Shown in pieces: positions 19,122-28,084 of a stretch of 64,000 nucleotides of DNA (position 1 is its first letter; each line of letters begins with the position of its first letter). The translations under genes were made by a program, and so were the position numbers. This DNA comes from Thermoplasmatota archaeon (lineage in GTDB: Archaea > Thermoplasmatota > JAKEGO01): assembly GCA_028279595.1 (NCBI GenBank), contig JANQNK010000013.1, forward strand, positions 1-64,000. The letters run 5' to 3'. The notes below the pieces were generated by a model. The model did no database searches and was not told the origin of the DNA. It saw only the letters and a list, made by a program, of their open reading frames with translations.

Positions 19122-20807
19122 GTGTTTGCCATGAGGAAGGGATACCTATTCGCATGTTTGTTAGCGTTCGCTCTGTCTTTGATCGTGCTGGCCCCGGCCG
19201 AGGGTGCCGATATCTACGTCGACGATGACGATTCCGGCGGTCAGTGGTCCGACTACACGGACATCCAGGACGCCATCGATAACGCCGGCAGCGGCGATAT
19301 GATATACGTCTACAACGGAACGTATTACGAGAACATCGACATCCTCGAGAACGTCACATTGGTAGGCAACGGTACCGACGACACGGTGATCGACGGTGGG
19401 GACAATGGCGACATCGTGCGGATCACCGAGGACGGCGTCACGATATCCGGGTTCACGATACAGAACGCGTTCGCAGGTCAGGAGGGCATCGACATCGCTG
19501 CCAGCAATGTGGTGGTCGACAACTGCACCCTCCTTGACTGCGCGTACCGCGGAATATATTCAATAAGTCGGTCCAACCTGGCCGTGATGAACGTCAATGT
19601 CACGATCGGGGGCGCAGGGATCACCTTCGCCTATGTGAATTCAGGAAGCATCCAGTGGACGGAGGTCAACGCCGACTCCACTGGCATCGGGATCGATACC
19701 TCCAGGTATCTCGGATTACGGAACATCACCTTCTGGGACTGCGGTTTCATCTGGGTCGGTGGAAGTGCTATCTACTACACCACGAACACCGTCGACAACT
19801 GCACAATCAACGGGGCACCTGTGTTACTGTACACCTCCCATGACAACGAGACCATCACCGGGGACTACGGGCAGCTCATCGTGGGAGACTGCTACGACTT
19901 CACCATAGAGGAGATGGATATCGGCGGTGGCAACAATGGGATCACCATCGGCGCCAGCGAGCGGGTCGTGGTCAGGAACGTATCCATCTCCGAGGTCGGA
20001 TACGGGATCTCCTTGAGAGCCGGGGAGGACATAACGGTCCGGGATTCTGATATCACGGAATACAGCATCCGGGGGATCGATTTCGTGAGCATGGACCATG
20101 TGGACATCATCCAGGTCGATATCCACACCACCTTGAACGGGTACGGTCTATACATCGCCTCGGGCAACACCTGGATAAATGCGACGGAGTGCGATTTCGT
20201 CACCGAGAGGCGGGGCATCAACAATCGCGGTGACGGTGCTGTCTTCACCAACAACACATTGGACACCGGATGGGACTCCATCTGGATGTCGAGCACGGAC
20301 GACTGCGTCATCACTGGCAATGTCCTCGAATCCGATGCCAATGGACTGTATTTCTCCGCTTGCGATGGGAACCTGATAGCGAACAACACGTTCAAGGAGT
20401 GCGGGCAATACGGATTGTACCTTCAGGGCGCCGAGAACAACACCGTCATCTACAATGTGATCTACAACAGTACCAATGAGGGGATCATAGTGAACAGTGC
20501 AAGCTGGAACAACTACATCCACCACAACAACCTCTACGACAACGGCGGCGGCCTCTCCCAGGGCAGGGACGACTCATCCGGAACCAACTACTGGGACGAC
20601 GATATCTCAGAGGGAAACTACTGGGACGACTGGGGCGGAACGGGAACCTACGCTCTCAACGGGGGCGCCGGGGCGGAGGACAACTATCCCCTGGACGATC
20701 CTGCGAAGAACTCCGCACCAGAGAAGGTGCCCGAGTTACATCTGATGGTCTCACTGTCACTCCTTTCTGCATTCCTTCTGATAGTGACGAGGAAAAGGCG
20801 ACAATGA
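19122..20807 (+). CDS. Secreted right-handed beta-helix protein with C-terminal anchor
   Basis: 561 residues if the leaderless GTG is used; ATG at 19131 is the alternative (558 residues). The signal peptide ends AEGA near residue 30. The DIYVDDDDSGG...DIQDAIDNAGSGDMIYVYNGTYYENI block and about 450 residues of PbH1 rungs form a beta-helix. The closing EGNYWDDWGGTG...DNYPL motif is followed by SAPEKVPELHL, a hydrophobic segment and TRKRRQ. It is a close paralogue of the 11240-12886 protein in domain order and tail, and both flank the giant double-helix gene in the same direction. A surface-anchored polymer-binding role is inferred. Confidence 0.75.
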   Translation: MFAMRKGYLFACLLAFALSLIVLAPAEGADIYVDDDDSGGQWSDYTDIQDAIDNAGSGDMIYVYNGTYYENIDILENVTLVGNGTDDTVIDGGDNGDIVRITEDGVTISGFTIQNAFAGQEGIDIAASNVVVDNCTLLDCAYRGIYSISRSNLAVMNVNVTIGGAGITFAYVNSGSIQWTEVNADSTGIGIDTSRYLGLRNITFWDCGFIWVGGSAIYYTTNTVDNCTINGAPVLLYTSHDNETITGDYGQLIVGDCYDFTIEEMDIGGGNNGITIGASERVVVRNVSISEVGYGISLRAGEDITVRDSDITEYSIRGIDFVSMDHVDIIQVDIHTTLNGYGLYIASGNTWINATECDFVTERRGINNRGDGAVFTNNTLDTGWDSIWMSSTDDCVITGNVLESDANGLYFSACDGNLIANNTFKECGQYGLYLQGAENNTVIYNVIYNSTNEGIIVNSASWNNYIHHNNLYDNGGGLSQGRDDSSGTNYWDDDISEGNYWDDWGGTGTYALNGGAGAEDNYPLDDPAKNSAPEKVPELHLMVSLSLLSAFLLIVTRKRRQ

Positions 20808-20868
20808 TCTTGTCGGGAGGATTATTATATCACCAGGCGATAACAACGTCGAGAGAGGTGGATCCGGT

Positions 20869-21543
20869 TTGAAGAACTACCATATCCTGATGGCCGTTGG
20901 ACTGATAATGGCAATTGGTGGCGGAGCCATCGCTGCGGCCTTCGTCATGACCGCCTTCCCGGACCCGTCCGAAAAGGCTGAATGGGAGGGCAACTTCTCT
21001 TACGCTGGAGGGATCGAGAATGTCACACTTGACAGGGGGGACTACGATGTCTGGATCTCCGACAGGGGTGATGACGTCCGCATCAGGATACTCGATGATG
21101 GCCGGGTCATCTTCGACGAGAGCTCGGACGATACTTCAGATTCGATCAACATCAATGGTAAGGACTACTACAAGCTGGGAACCTTCGAAGTGGACGGCGG
21201 GAACTACGAGGTTAGTGCAGATGGCAACGTGGATGTGTACATCACCCCTCCGATCGATATCTTCAGTGAAATGGGTATGATGTGCGCAGGAGGCGCCATC
21301 ATGATCCTGGGCATCGTGCTGTTGATCATCGGCGTCATCATGTCGCTCGTGAAACCCTCGGAAAAAGGTCCATACCAACAGCCCTATCACCCGCCGCCGG
21401 ATGGTCGTGGCACGTACAGGCGCCCATCCAATGGTTACCGCGACCCTTTTGACGACGATTATCGGCCGCCCACTGGTGATTATCCCACCCAGCAGGAGTA
21501 CAGGAGGGAAAGGCGCCCTCCTCCACGAAGGGCCAGAAGGTAG
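20869..21543 (+). CDS. Two-span membrane protein with small ectodomain and Pro/Arg-rich tail
   Basis: 224 residues beginning with TTG; the start is chosen from a GAGAGGTGG site 9 bp upstream and a TATA-like ATTATTATAT at 20821-20830. TM1 spans about 8-28. A beta-rich extracellular domain (about 35-135) contains GDYDVWISDRGD and DDGRVIFDESSDD. TM2 spans about 137-163. The cytoplasmic tail is rich in Pro, Tyr and Arg and ends PPPRRARR. Family not recognised. Confidence 0.6.
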   Translation: MKNYHILMAVGLIMAIGGGAIAAAFVMTAFPDPSEKAEWEGNFSYAGGIENVTLDRGDYDVWISDRGDDVRIRILDDGRVIFDESSDDTSDSININGKDYYKLGTFEVDGGNYEVSADGNVDVYITPPIDIFSEMGMMCAGGAIMILGIVLLIIGVIMSLVKPSEKGPYQQPYHPPPDGRGTYRRPSNGYRDPFDDDYRPPTGDYPTQQEYRRERRPPPRRARR

Positions 21544-21603
21544 CCAGGCATTCCACTCGTTCGCATCAAATCATCAATGCCGCCATGGTGTAAACCAACA
21601 AAC

Positions 21604-21610
21604 GCTTATA
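21604..21610 (+). promoter_or_regulatory. TATA box of the SLOG gene (leaderless)
   Basis: GCTTATA is centred 27-28 bp before the ATG at 21635, so transcription should start at the A of the start codon. This excludes the longer upstream open frame. Confidence 0.6.
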
Positions 21611-21634
21611 CCTGACAAGAGAGATTTGGTCTCG

Positions 21635-22192
21635 ATGAAGATCGGTGTCTACGGGAGCTCCTCCCCCCCTTACCCGGATGGGACGGAGGAGAAGGCAAAC
21701 AAGATCGGACGGGAGATCGCCCGGCTGGGCCACACGGTGGTGACGGGCGGTTGCGGAGGTCTGCCTTACGAGGCAGTGATGGGGGCGGCCAGCGAGGGAG
21801 GATGGACGATCGCGTTCTCTCCAGCGGTGGACCACGATGCGCATTCGAGCCTGTTCCACTACCCAGTACAGCATTTCTCGGAGATGGTGTTCATACCCAG
21901 CGACTACGTTCACAAGGACGACAGGATGGTCTGCAAGAAGTACAGGAACGTCGCAGCGGTCGCTGCGGTCGATGTAGCGGTAATAATCGGCGGCCACACC
22001 GGAACCCTGAACGAGTTCACGATCGCATACGACCTCGGCCTTGACATAGGCATCCTCGAGGGGTCGGGCGGGATCACCGAACACACCATCAAGACCTACC
22101 TCAAGGACATGCACGAGGAGGCAGGATCACGGGTCTTCTTCGACCCGGACCCAGCGTCACTCGTCTACCGGATCCAGGGCTGGCGCGGTTGA
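21635..22192 (+). CDS. LOG/SLOG-family nucleotide-binding protein
   Basis: 185 residues forming a Rossmann-like SLOG fold: MKIGVYGSSSPP at the N-terminus, TGGCGGLPYEAVMGAASEGG (about 39-58) as the first phosphate-binding loop, and IIGGHTGTLNEF (about 117-128) in the place of the PGGxGTxxE motif of LOG cytokinin-activating phosphoribohydrolases and TIGR00725-like proteins. These bind nucleotides and some cleave nucleoside 5'-monophosphates; the Glu in TLNEF is kept, but the Arg/Glu set of true LOG enzymes is not clear, so substrate is unknown. The open frame extends to 21401, but the TATA box supports the 21635 start. Confidence 0.7.
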   Translation: MKIGVYGSSSPPYPDGTEEKANKIGREIARLGHTVVTGGCGGLPYEAVMGAASEGGWTIAFSPAVDHDAHSSLFHYPVQHFSEMVFIPSDYVHKDDRMVCKKYRNVAAVAAVDVAVIIGGHTGTLNEFTIAYDLGLDIGILEGSGGITEHTIKTYLKDMHEEAGSRVFFDPDPASLVYRIQGWRG

Positions 22193-22282
22193 TTTAGGAT
22201 AAAGATAGATATATCCAGGCGCCGTTGCACAACCGACCGACGGTTCCGTTGGTCTGAAGAGATATCACGGAGGTTGATCCAA

Positions 22283-22435
22283 ATGAAGGTGTATCTGTGC
22301 GACAAGGGCGGGTGCTGTCCCGCAGTGGAGTTCGATGGCGACAATGTTAGGATCGGCGAGGATGAGAACACCGCCGTTCTGACAAAGGAACAGTGGAACA
22401 TAATGGTCCGCAAGATCAAGGCCGGCGAGCTTTGA
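22283..22435 (+). CDS. 50-residue Cys-containing conserved small protein
   Basis: Starts MKVYLCDKGGCCPAVEF and ends RKIKAGEL; begins after a strong GGAGGTTGATCC site. The CDxxxCCPxVE pattern, a GEDEN turn and a C-terminal helix (EQWNIMVRKI) resemble small uncharacterised proteins found in archaea and anaerobic bacteria. Three Cys near the N-terminus suggest a metal or redox role, which is inference. A hairpin terminator follows. Confidence 0.6.
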   Translation: MKVYLCDKGGCCPAVEFDGDNVRIGEDENTAVLTKEQWNIMVRKIKAGEL

Positions 22436-22497
22436 TCGGACAGCAGACCGGAGTGCCATCAAAGGACCATCCGCACTGCCGGTCGATCCACGGATAC

Positions 22498-22530
22498 GGC
22501 CGCCCTCCGGCGGCCTATCGTATTTTATTT
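22498..22530 (+). terminator. GC hairpin with T-rich tail
   Basis: Perfect 7-bp stem GGCCGCC (22498-22504) / GGCGGCC (22509-22515) with a CTCC loop, followed by TATCGTATTTTATTT. It lies 63 bp after the small Cys protein; the T-rich part may double as the TATA region of the next gene. Confidence 0.5.
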
Positions 22531-22570
22531 AACTTCGAAGAGCGATAGCAATGTCGGAAGGGGGAGCATC

Positions 22571-22921
22571 ATGAAATGGAAGAAGGTCTCGCCCGAACTC
22601 GTCGAGGCTCTGGAATCAGCCATGTTCGGATTCAATGCCGAGAAGAGGAAGATGTTCGGTTCGCCGGTCTGGTTCGTGAACGGGAACATGCTGACTGGAG
22701 CTCATCAGGACACGATCTTCGTTCGGGCACCGCGGGACGACAGGGAGGTCGAGCTTTCAGAGGGTGCAACGCCCTTCGAGCCGATGCAGGGTCGAGTGAT
22801 GAAGGATTACGTCGTCGTTCCGGAGACAGCCTATTCGGACAGCAATGAGCTCGGGCGATGGCTCTCTAGGTCATTCGAGTTCACGTCCACCCTCCCCGAG
22901 AAGGAAAAGAAGAAGAAGTGA
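22571..22921 (+). CDS. TfoX N-terminal domain protein
   Basis: 116 residues matching the TfoX_N fold: the MFG motif (KRKMFGSPVWFVNGNMLTG, about 23-41), an FVRAP strand, GATPFEPM (about 66-73), MKDYVVVP (about 78-85) and a helix with LGRWLSRSFEF, ending in a Lys/Glu tail. In bacteria TfoX relates to competence regulation; isolated archaeal TfoX_N proteins have no established role. An AAGGGGGAGC site precedes the ATG. Confidence 0.75.
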   Translation: MKWKKVSPELVEALESAMFGFNAEKRKMFGSPVWFVNGNMLTGAHQDTIFVRAPRDDREVELSEGATPFEPMQGRVMKDYVVVPETAYSDSNELGRWLSRSFEFTSTLPEKEKKKK

Positions 22922-23082
22922 GGGCAGGGCGGATATTCGATCTGGAAGCCGGAATACCTCGGTTTCTCCGGGTAAATGACGTGCCAGGCGTTAGAATTGT
23001 CACCGACGGCATTAATATAGAGGTAGGTCAATTCCCCTAATCCCCAACTCTCAGTGAATGGGTGTACAGGAGGCTGTTTAGC

Positions 23083-23988
23083 ATGGTCCAAACATTCCAC
23101 GTGGTGGGCTTGACCTTCCACATCGTCGACGTTTTCGCCCAGAGGCGGTACGCTGGCAACCAGCTCGCCGTCTTCAGGGGCGCACATCTCCTCTCCGACG
23201 CCGAGATGCAGGCGATAGCCAACGAGATGCACTTCAGCGAGACCACCTTCATTGTCAACGAGGAGGAGGTAGACGGCGGCTACGACATCCGGATTTTCAC
23301 CCCGAACGAGGAGGTCCCGTTCGCCGGCCATCCGGCCATAGGCACTGCCTTCGTCATCCAGCAGGAGATCATCAAGAAACCGGTCGACGAGATCAAGCTC
23401 AACCTAGAGATCGGTCAGGTCCCCGTTTCGATCAAGTACAAGGGGGACGTCCCGGACCTTCTGTGGCTTACTCCCAAGACCGCCAAGTTCGGAACTGTCA
23501 TAGACCCGGGCATGATATCCGCCGGCATGAACCTCAGGAGCGGAGACATCGACCCCTACTATCCGATCGAGGAGGTCTCCACCGGTCTTCCTTTCCTCAT
23601 CGTCCCGATCAAGACCCTCGAGGCATTGAAGAGGGTCAAGATATCCAAGGCAGTGCTCCAGGAACTGATGAGGAACATGAAGGCGAAGTGCATCCTCGCG
23701 TTCACGACGGAGACCTACGACGACGAGAACGACCTCAGCGTCCGCGTCTTCGCCGACGCCCTCGGCATTCCCGAGGACCCCGCGACAGGCAGCGGGAACG
23801 GCTGCCTGGGCGCCTATCTCATCAAGCACAAGGTCCTGGGCGAGGGGTCCATCGATGTCAAGGTCGAACAGGGCCGCGAGATGAACAGGCCTTCACTGAT
23901 CCTTCTGAAGGCCGGTTACCTCGACGACGAGATCCACGTAGAGGTCGGCGGCAACGCTACACTGGTCGCTTCCGGAGAACTGATCTAG
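23083..23988 (+). CDS. PhzF-family isomerase/epimerase-like protein
   Basis: 301 residues. The PhzF fold is shown by FHIVDVFAQRRYAGNQLAVF (near 12-31), the catalytic-type Glu in HFSETTFI (about 51-58), IRIFTPNEEVPFAGHPAIGTA (about 70-90) in the first half and the mirror motif VFADALGIPEDPATGSGNG in the second half. Family members isomerise or epimerise small substrates (trans-2,3-dihydro-3-hydroxyanthranilate in phenazine synthesis); the substrate here is unknown. An AGGAGG at 23068-23073 fixes the ATG at 23083 rather than a GTG 21 bp upstream. The stop overlaps that of the convergent beta-helix gene. Confidence 0.85.
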   Translation: MVQTFHVVGLTFHIVDVFAQRRYAGNQLAVFRGAHLLSDAEMQAIANEMHFSETTFIVNEEEVDGGYDIRIFTPNEEVPFAGHPAIGTAFVIQQEIIKKPVDEIKLNLEIGQVPVSIKYKGDVPDLLWLTPKTAKFGTVIDPGMISAGMNLRSGDIDPYYPIEEVSTGLPFLIVPIKTLEALKRVKISKAVLQELMRNMKAKCILAFTTETYDDENDLSVRVFADALGIPEDPATGSGNGCLGAYLIKHKVLGEGSIDVKVEQGREMNRPSLILLKAGYLDDEIHVEVGGNATLVASGELI

Positions 23989-26900
23989 AGTCCCAATCCA
24001 TCGAAGTCCTCGATGTCATCTTCTATATCGTCACCGTATGGCATCTCGGCGAGTTTGATCTCATCGTCGTTCAGTGCCGAGACCTCTACCGGCATCGTCG
24101 AAGTCCCCTTCTCCTTCAATGCACGCGCGATCCGCACCCTGATACCGTGGGCCTTCTTGATGGCAACAGCGTATTTCCCCTCCATGAAAGCCTTCTTGGC
24201 AACGTTGATCCTCTTTTCTACATCTTCTGAATGTTCGCCGGGTATGATCCCGCGGTTCTCCTCGATGTAGTCGATGCTGTCCCGGGCCTCAAGGAATTCG
24301 TTCCAGACCACCCGGAGGTCCGACATCCCCGTCTGGGCTGCCTTCTCCGCCTCTGGATACTTCTCCTCCTTGAACAGGATCTTCGCCTTCATGATGGGAC
24401 GGCGGTCGAAGACGACGCCCTTCCTACGCATGGTGATCATTGCTGTGGTCAAACGGTAGACAGACCGTTCTGCCTGCTTCCAACGGGTACGGTGTCTGGT
24501 ATAACCTTCGTAGACCGTGATGAACAGGATGGCCAACAGCAGTGAAGAAACACTCAGTATGAACGCTGATGGCAGGTCGATCCAGTCTCCTTTATCCTCT
24601 GACGGTGGCGGTGGGTCATATACACTGATATTGATTCGATCGATCGTCTTGACCGAAGTGACATCATCAGTTATCCCCACGATAGAAATGTTGAAATCAC
24701 TCGAATATGGAAAGGTGACCTCAGCATAATAGGTCATCCCGCGCCAATGGTCAAGACCATGGTAATTGTCCATGTCGTAATCCACTCCATCTATCCGTAC
24801 GAAAAGCTGGTCAGGCGGAGATCCATACCGATGGGAATAGTTGATGGACACTGTAAAGACCGTACCTGTCGACCCGTTGATCGGAGATATCGAGGGTTTG
24901 CGAAGGATCGGATAATCAGCCTTAACGACGGCAAAATTATCCAGGGATGATACTTTCGTGATGTTGCCATCGGATGCCCAAACGTTGTAAGTGTAGGTGC
25001 CGGGATCGAACCTGTGAAGGAATCCATAGGACTTGCCATCCCAGGTGTCCTCATCATTTCGGTCGACCTCCTCCAGAGGAAATGGTCCCAGCGTGACATT
25101 GATCCCCGAGGAGGATCCATTGAATTGGATGGTGATGTTTTCAGGTCGGCCGTTATCCTCGTCGGAGTAATTACAGATGAATACCGTCGGTGTCGAATTG
25201 TCAGAGAACACTGGATAGTGATGGACCAATATGGACGGTTTGCTGGACCTAGTGAATTCACCGACCAGGCTGGAATTCAAAGTTCCGTCGGAAACATCGA
25301 TCCGGTAATAATGTGTCCCCCACGTGAAGTTCCAGGGGAACCAAAATCTAATATCGCCATCGTCGATCGATCCTCGGCTATTGCTAACGATGTCCCATAA
25401 ACTGGTCTCATCGGAGTCATTGAGCCCAAATCGTATACCATCTATTTCGAGGGTAAGAGATTGTAGTGGGTCCTTATCACGGTCATTTATGTCAATATCC
25501 ACCCAATAACTGGTCTCATGATAATGCGGTGGGTCTACATCGAAACGAACGATCCGTGGTGCAGAGTTTACGACAGTAATGTTACCGATTTCGGAGAACA
25601 CGGTGAACGTTCCGTCGGAAGCCTTGACCTGGAACTCGTGTTCCCCTTCCTTCAGGTACAACCAATCATAGTAAGTGATCCCTGATGACGGGGTTCCCGA
25701 TGACCTCGTCCGCATTGAATATGTCCTATTATCTACGAATAGGGTCAAATTCCCTTCAAAGTCATTGTTCGGATATTTATCGATATCATGCGAGTATACG
25801 ACTTGGAATCGATATCGCTCCGAAGAATCACCCGATGCTGGAGTGATGGTCAAATTCGAGAGAGAGGGACGATGTTCGTAGACATTGATCGTATATGTAT
25901 ACCCGGGATAGCTCCAATCCGTGCCGTCGAACAATTTGAAGTGATAACTGTGAAGTCCATTCTCCAGCGGCACCGATACGTTGTACCACACTCCCTGTTC
26001 CCAGTTCGGGGAGCTTTCCGATCGGTTCATAGTGTAATTCGCATCGTCGATGATCAACCGAACATCTACAGCCGGATCACCTTCGTAATCCCTGTACCTT
26101 ACCTCGAACACCCAGTACGGAAGGTCCTCGTCGACGTCGTAGGTCGCTAGTTCTGGTCTTGTATTCGAGACAGTGAAATTGACATTTTCCGTACTCACGA
26201 ATGTATGGTCATCCCGGAACTCGAATCGGTACCAATGGTCCCCACGGTCAAGGGTGATATTGAAAGAATACCTATCGTAATCGCCAAGAGTGCCGTTCGG
26301 TGTCATCTGATGGACATCGTTGTCAATGACCACGTTGTGTTTACTGGGTTCATCTTCGTTTTCATCCTGATAATACGCCGTGAAATGGACCCTTTTGTTA
26401 GAACGGATAGGCAGCTGATTGTGAATGTCCCCATGGATCTCAGGTGGAGAGTTCAGAACAAGGGTAACGAGTCCAGTCGCTGATGGATTGATGTTCTTCT
26501 GATATTCCTTTGATCCATTCATTATATGGACCCGTGTCACGTTGGAGATCGCTCCGTAATGACGGATGAACAGATATGGCAGAGTGAGGGAATATACACG
26601 TCCGATGTCGTCCGTTCTGTTGTCCCAACCACCGAAGGCCTGGGTCTCGTAGAAGACACCCTCGCTATTTTCCACCTCCACATCCGCTTTGGGCACCGGT
26701 TCGTTCACCATTAGGACCTCGAGATCGATGGTGTTCTTTATTGATATCCAGGAATCACCTGTGACTTCCGTATCATGGTACGTCCAATTGGGGTGCTCAG
26801 GGTTGAATAGGACAATATGCGATGATCCCTCCGCTCTGTATGAGATGTTCTGGCAAGTTTCATCGGCTGACAGATTGGTGACCGTTATATTCGAATATTC

Positions 26901-28010
26901 ATCAAGCCATAGAGCGGTACCCATACCCTCGAACTTGATATTGTCTGCTATCACATTCGATCCATTCCATAGGAATATCCCAGCAACGTGGTCCTCCATA
27001 TCTCTCGATCTAACTGTCAACCAGTTAATTCCAATATCGCTGGAGTCACGGATATCGAAGCATCTACCTCCGGACCCGACCGATCCCGATACAGTTATGG
27101 ATTCACTCTTGTAGATGTAGAATCCGTTTCCCGTGTTATTGATAATATCAATATCGATGATTGAGTTCAAGACCTCGTACAATGATATACCAATGCCTGT
27201 ACAGTTATCAACTGAACCGTTGACCGATAGATCATGTACGGAATCGATCTCAATGCCGTTCCCCGATGCTTTTTCAATGACAACATTGATCTCAGCAATG
27301 ACAGCGTCATACATGAGGAATCCACGATCACGACTGCCTTTGATCGAACAGTTGATCAAGAAATTATGTCCAGAATCGACAATGATACCATCGTAAGTTC
27401 CATTGATAATGGTCTCACGATCGACCGATCTGTCGATAGTGGCGACCTGTGCATCGAAGAGTGAGATGGCGACGTCCGTGGTGTTCGTTAGAATCAGCCC
27501 TTTCATGATCGAGTTGACACAGCCCTGCTGTCTGATACCATAATAATGGCCATCAAAATCGGAATCATATATGCCCAGGCGTGAACAATTACGGGCAAAT
27601 ATACCGATTTCGTTATCACTGAAGGTACAGTTCCTGATGGTGACATCATTAACAGCTAGCACCCTCACACCATCGTCAGCCCGCGTGAATTCCAATTCCA
27701 TTAGTGTCACGCGGTCCGAGAGGACCCTGCCCATGTCGTATGCCATCTGACCGTCGATGATGACATTTCCAGTCACACCTCCTTCAATTGTGATACCTTC
27801 GGTATCCACTTCGAACGGATCATAATACGTACCATTATGAACCTGGATAACATCGCCGTCGGTCGCGTTGTCGATAGCGTCCTGGATCGTCAAATACGTC
27901 TCGGAACCGTCGTGGTCAACGGTCAGGATCGCTCCTTCCGTGGATTGGAACAAGGCTATGCACAACACCGAGATCAACGCTAACCTTAGGACGGTCCCTG
28001 CGATCGACAT
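23985..28010 (-). CDS. Beta-helix/Ig-repeat membrane receptor-like protein with helical-repeat cytoplasmic domain
   Basis: 1341 residues. Signal peptide about 1-26; NosD/PbH1 beta-helix about 27-410 (LTVDHDGSETYLTIQDAIDNATDGDVIQVHNGTYY split across strands); about six Ig/PKD-like extracellular repeats (about 430-1125) related to those of the 2044-residue protein; one transmembrane segment (about 1146-1168); and a 170-residue cytoplasmic domain. That domain has two helical-hairpin repeats, KAKILFKEEKYPEAEKAA and NVAKKAFMEGKYAVAIKKA, spaced about 62 residues, similar to the repeats of the 57459-61040 protein, and an acidic end. Receptor or cell-envelope scaffold is inferred. The gene is visibly richer in A+T than its neighbours. 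A TATA box (ACAAATATTAAGTC, 28041-28055) precedes it. Confidence 0.7.
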   Translation of the reverse strand: MSIAGTVLRLALISVLCIALFQSTEGAILTVDHDGSETYLTIQDAIDNATDGDVIQVHNGTYYDPFEVDTEGITIEGGVTGNVIIDGQMAYDMGRVLSDRVTLMELEFTRADDGVRVLAVNDVTIRNCTFSDNEIGIFARNCSRLGIYDSDFDGHYYGIRQQGCVNSIMKGLILTNTTDVAISLFDAQVATIDRSVDRETIINGTYDGIIVDSGHNFLINCSIKGSRDRGFLMYDAVIAEINVVIEKASGNGIEIDSVHDLSVNGSVDNCTGIGISLYEVLNSIIDIDIINNTGNGFYIYKSESITVSGSVGSGGRCFDIRDSSDIGINWLTVRSRDMEDHVAGIFLWNGSNVIADNIKFEGMGTALWLDEYSNITVTNLSADETCQNISYRAEGSSHIVLFNPEHPNWTYHDTEVTGDSWISIKNTIDLEVLMVNEPVPKADVEVENSEGVFYETQAFGGWDNRTDDIGRVYSLTLPYLFIRHYGAISNVTRVHIMNGSKEYQKNINPSATGLVTLVLNSPPEIHGDIHNQLPIRSNKRVHFTAYYQDENEDEPSKHNVVIDNDVHQMTPNGTLGDYDRYSFNITLDRGDHWYRFEFRDDHTFVSTENVNFTVSNTRPELATYDVDEDLPYWVFEVRYRDYEGDPAVDVRLIIDDANYTMNRSESSPNWEQGVWYNVSVPLENGLHSYHFKLFDGTDWSYPGYTYTINVYEHRPSLSNLTITPASGDSSERYRFQVVYSHDIDKYPNNDFEGNLTLFVDNRTYSMRTRSSGTPSSGITYYDWLYLKEGEHEFQVKASDGTFTVFSEIGNITVVNSAPRIVRFDVDPPHYHETSYWVDIDINDRDKDPLQSLTLEIDGIRFGLNDSDETSLWDIVSNSRGSIDDGDIRFWFPWNFTWGTHYYRIDVSDGTLNSSLVGEFTRSSKPSILVHHYPVFSDNSTPTVFICNYSDEDNGRPENITIQFNGSSSGINVTLGPFPLEEVDRNDEDTWDGKSYGFLHRFDPGTYTYNVWASDGNITKVSSLDNFAVVKADYPILRKPSISPINGSTGTVFTVSINYSHRYGSPPDQLFVRIDGVDYDMDNYHGLDHWRGMTYYAEVTFPYSSDFNISIVGITDDVTSVKTIDRINISVYDPPPPSEDKGDWIDLPSAFILSVSSLLLAILFITVYEGYTRHRTRWKQAERSVYRLTTAMITMRRKGVVFDRRPIMKAKILFKEEKYPEAEKAAQTGMSDLRVVWNEFLEARDSIDYIEENRGIIPGEHSEDVEKRINVAKKAFMEGKYAVAIKKAHGIRVRIARALKEKGTSTMPVEVSALNDDEIKLAEMPYGDDIEDDIEDFDGLGL

Positions 28011-28040
28011 TGGCTCCGAACTAGGGTTTCGACTGAATGG

Positions 28041-28055
28041 ACTTAATATTTGTGG
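28041..28055 (-). promoter_or_regulatory. TATA box of the 1341-residue receptor-like gene
   Basis: AAATATTAAG on the minus strand lies about 35-40 bp upstream of the ATG at 28010. Confidence 0.55.
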
Positions 28056-28084
28056 TGGATGGGAAACGTTCTGGGTAGGCTGGC

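Noticed and set aside
21401..21634. Longer N-terminus for the SLOG protein
   Set aside because: It overlaps the preceding gene's tail and lies upstream of the TATA box that gives a leaderless start at 21635.
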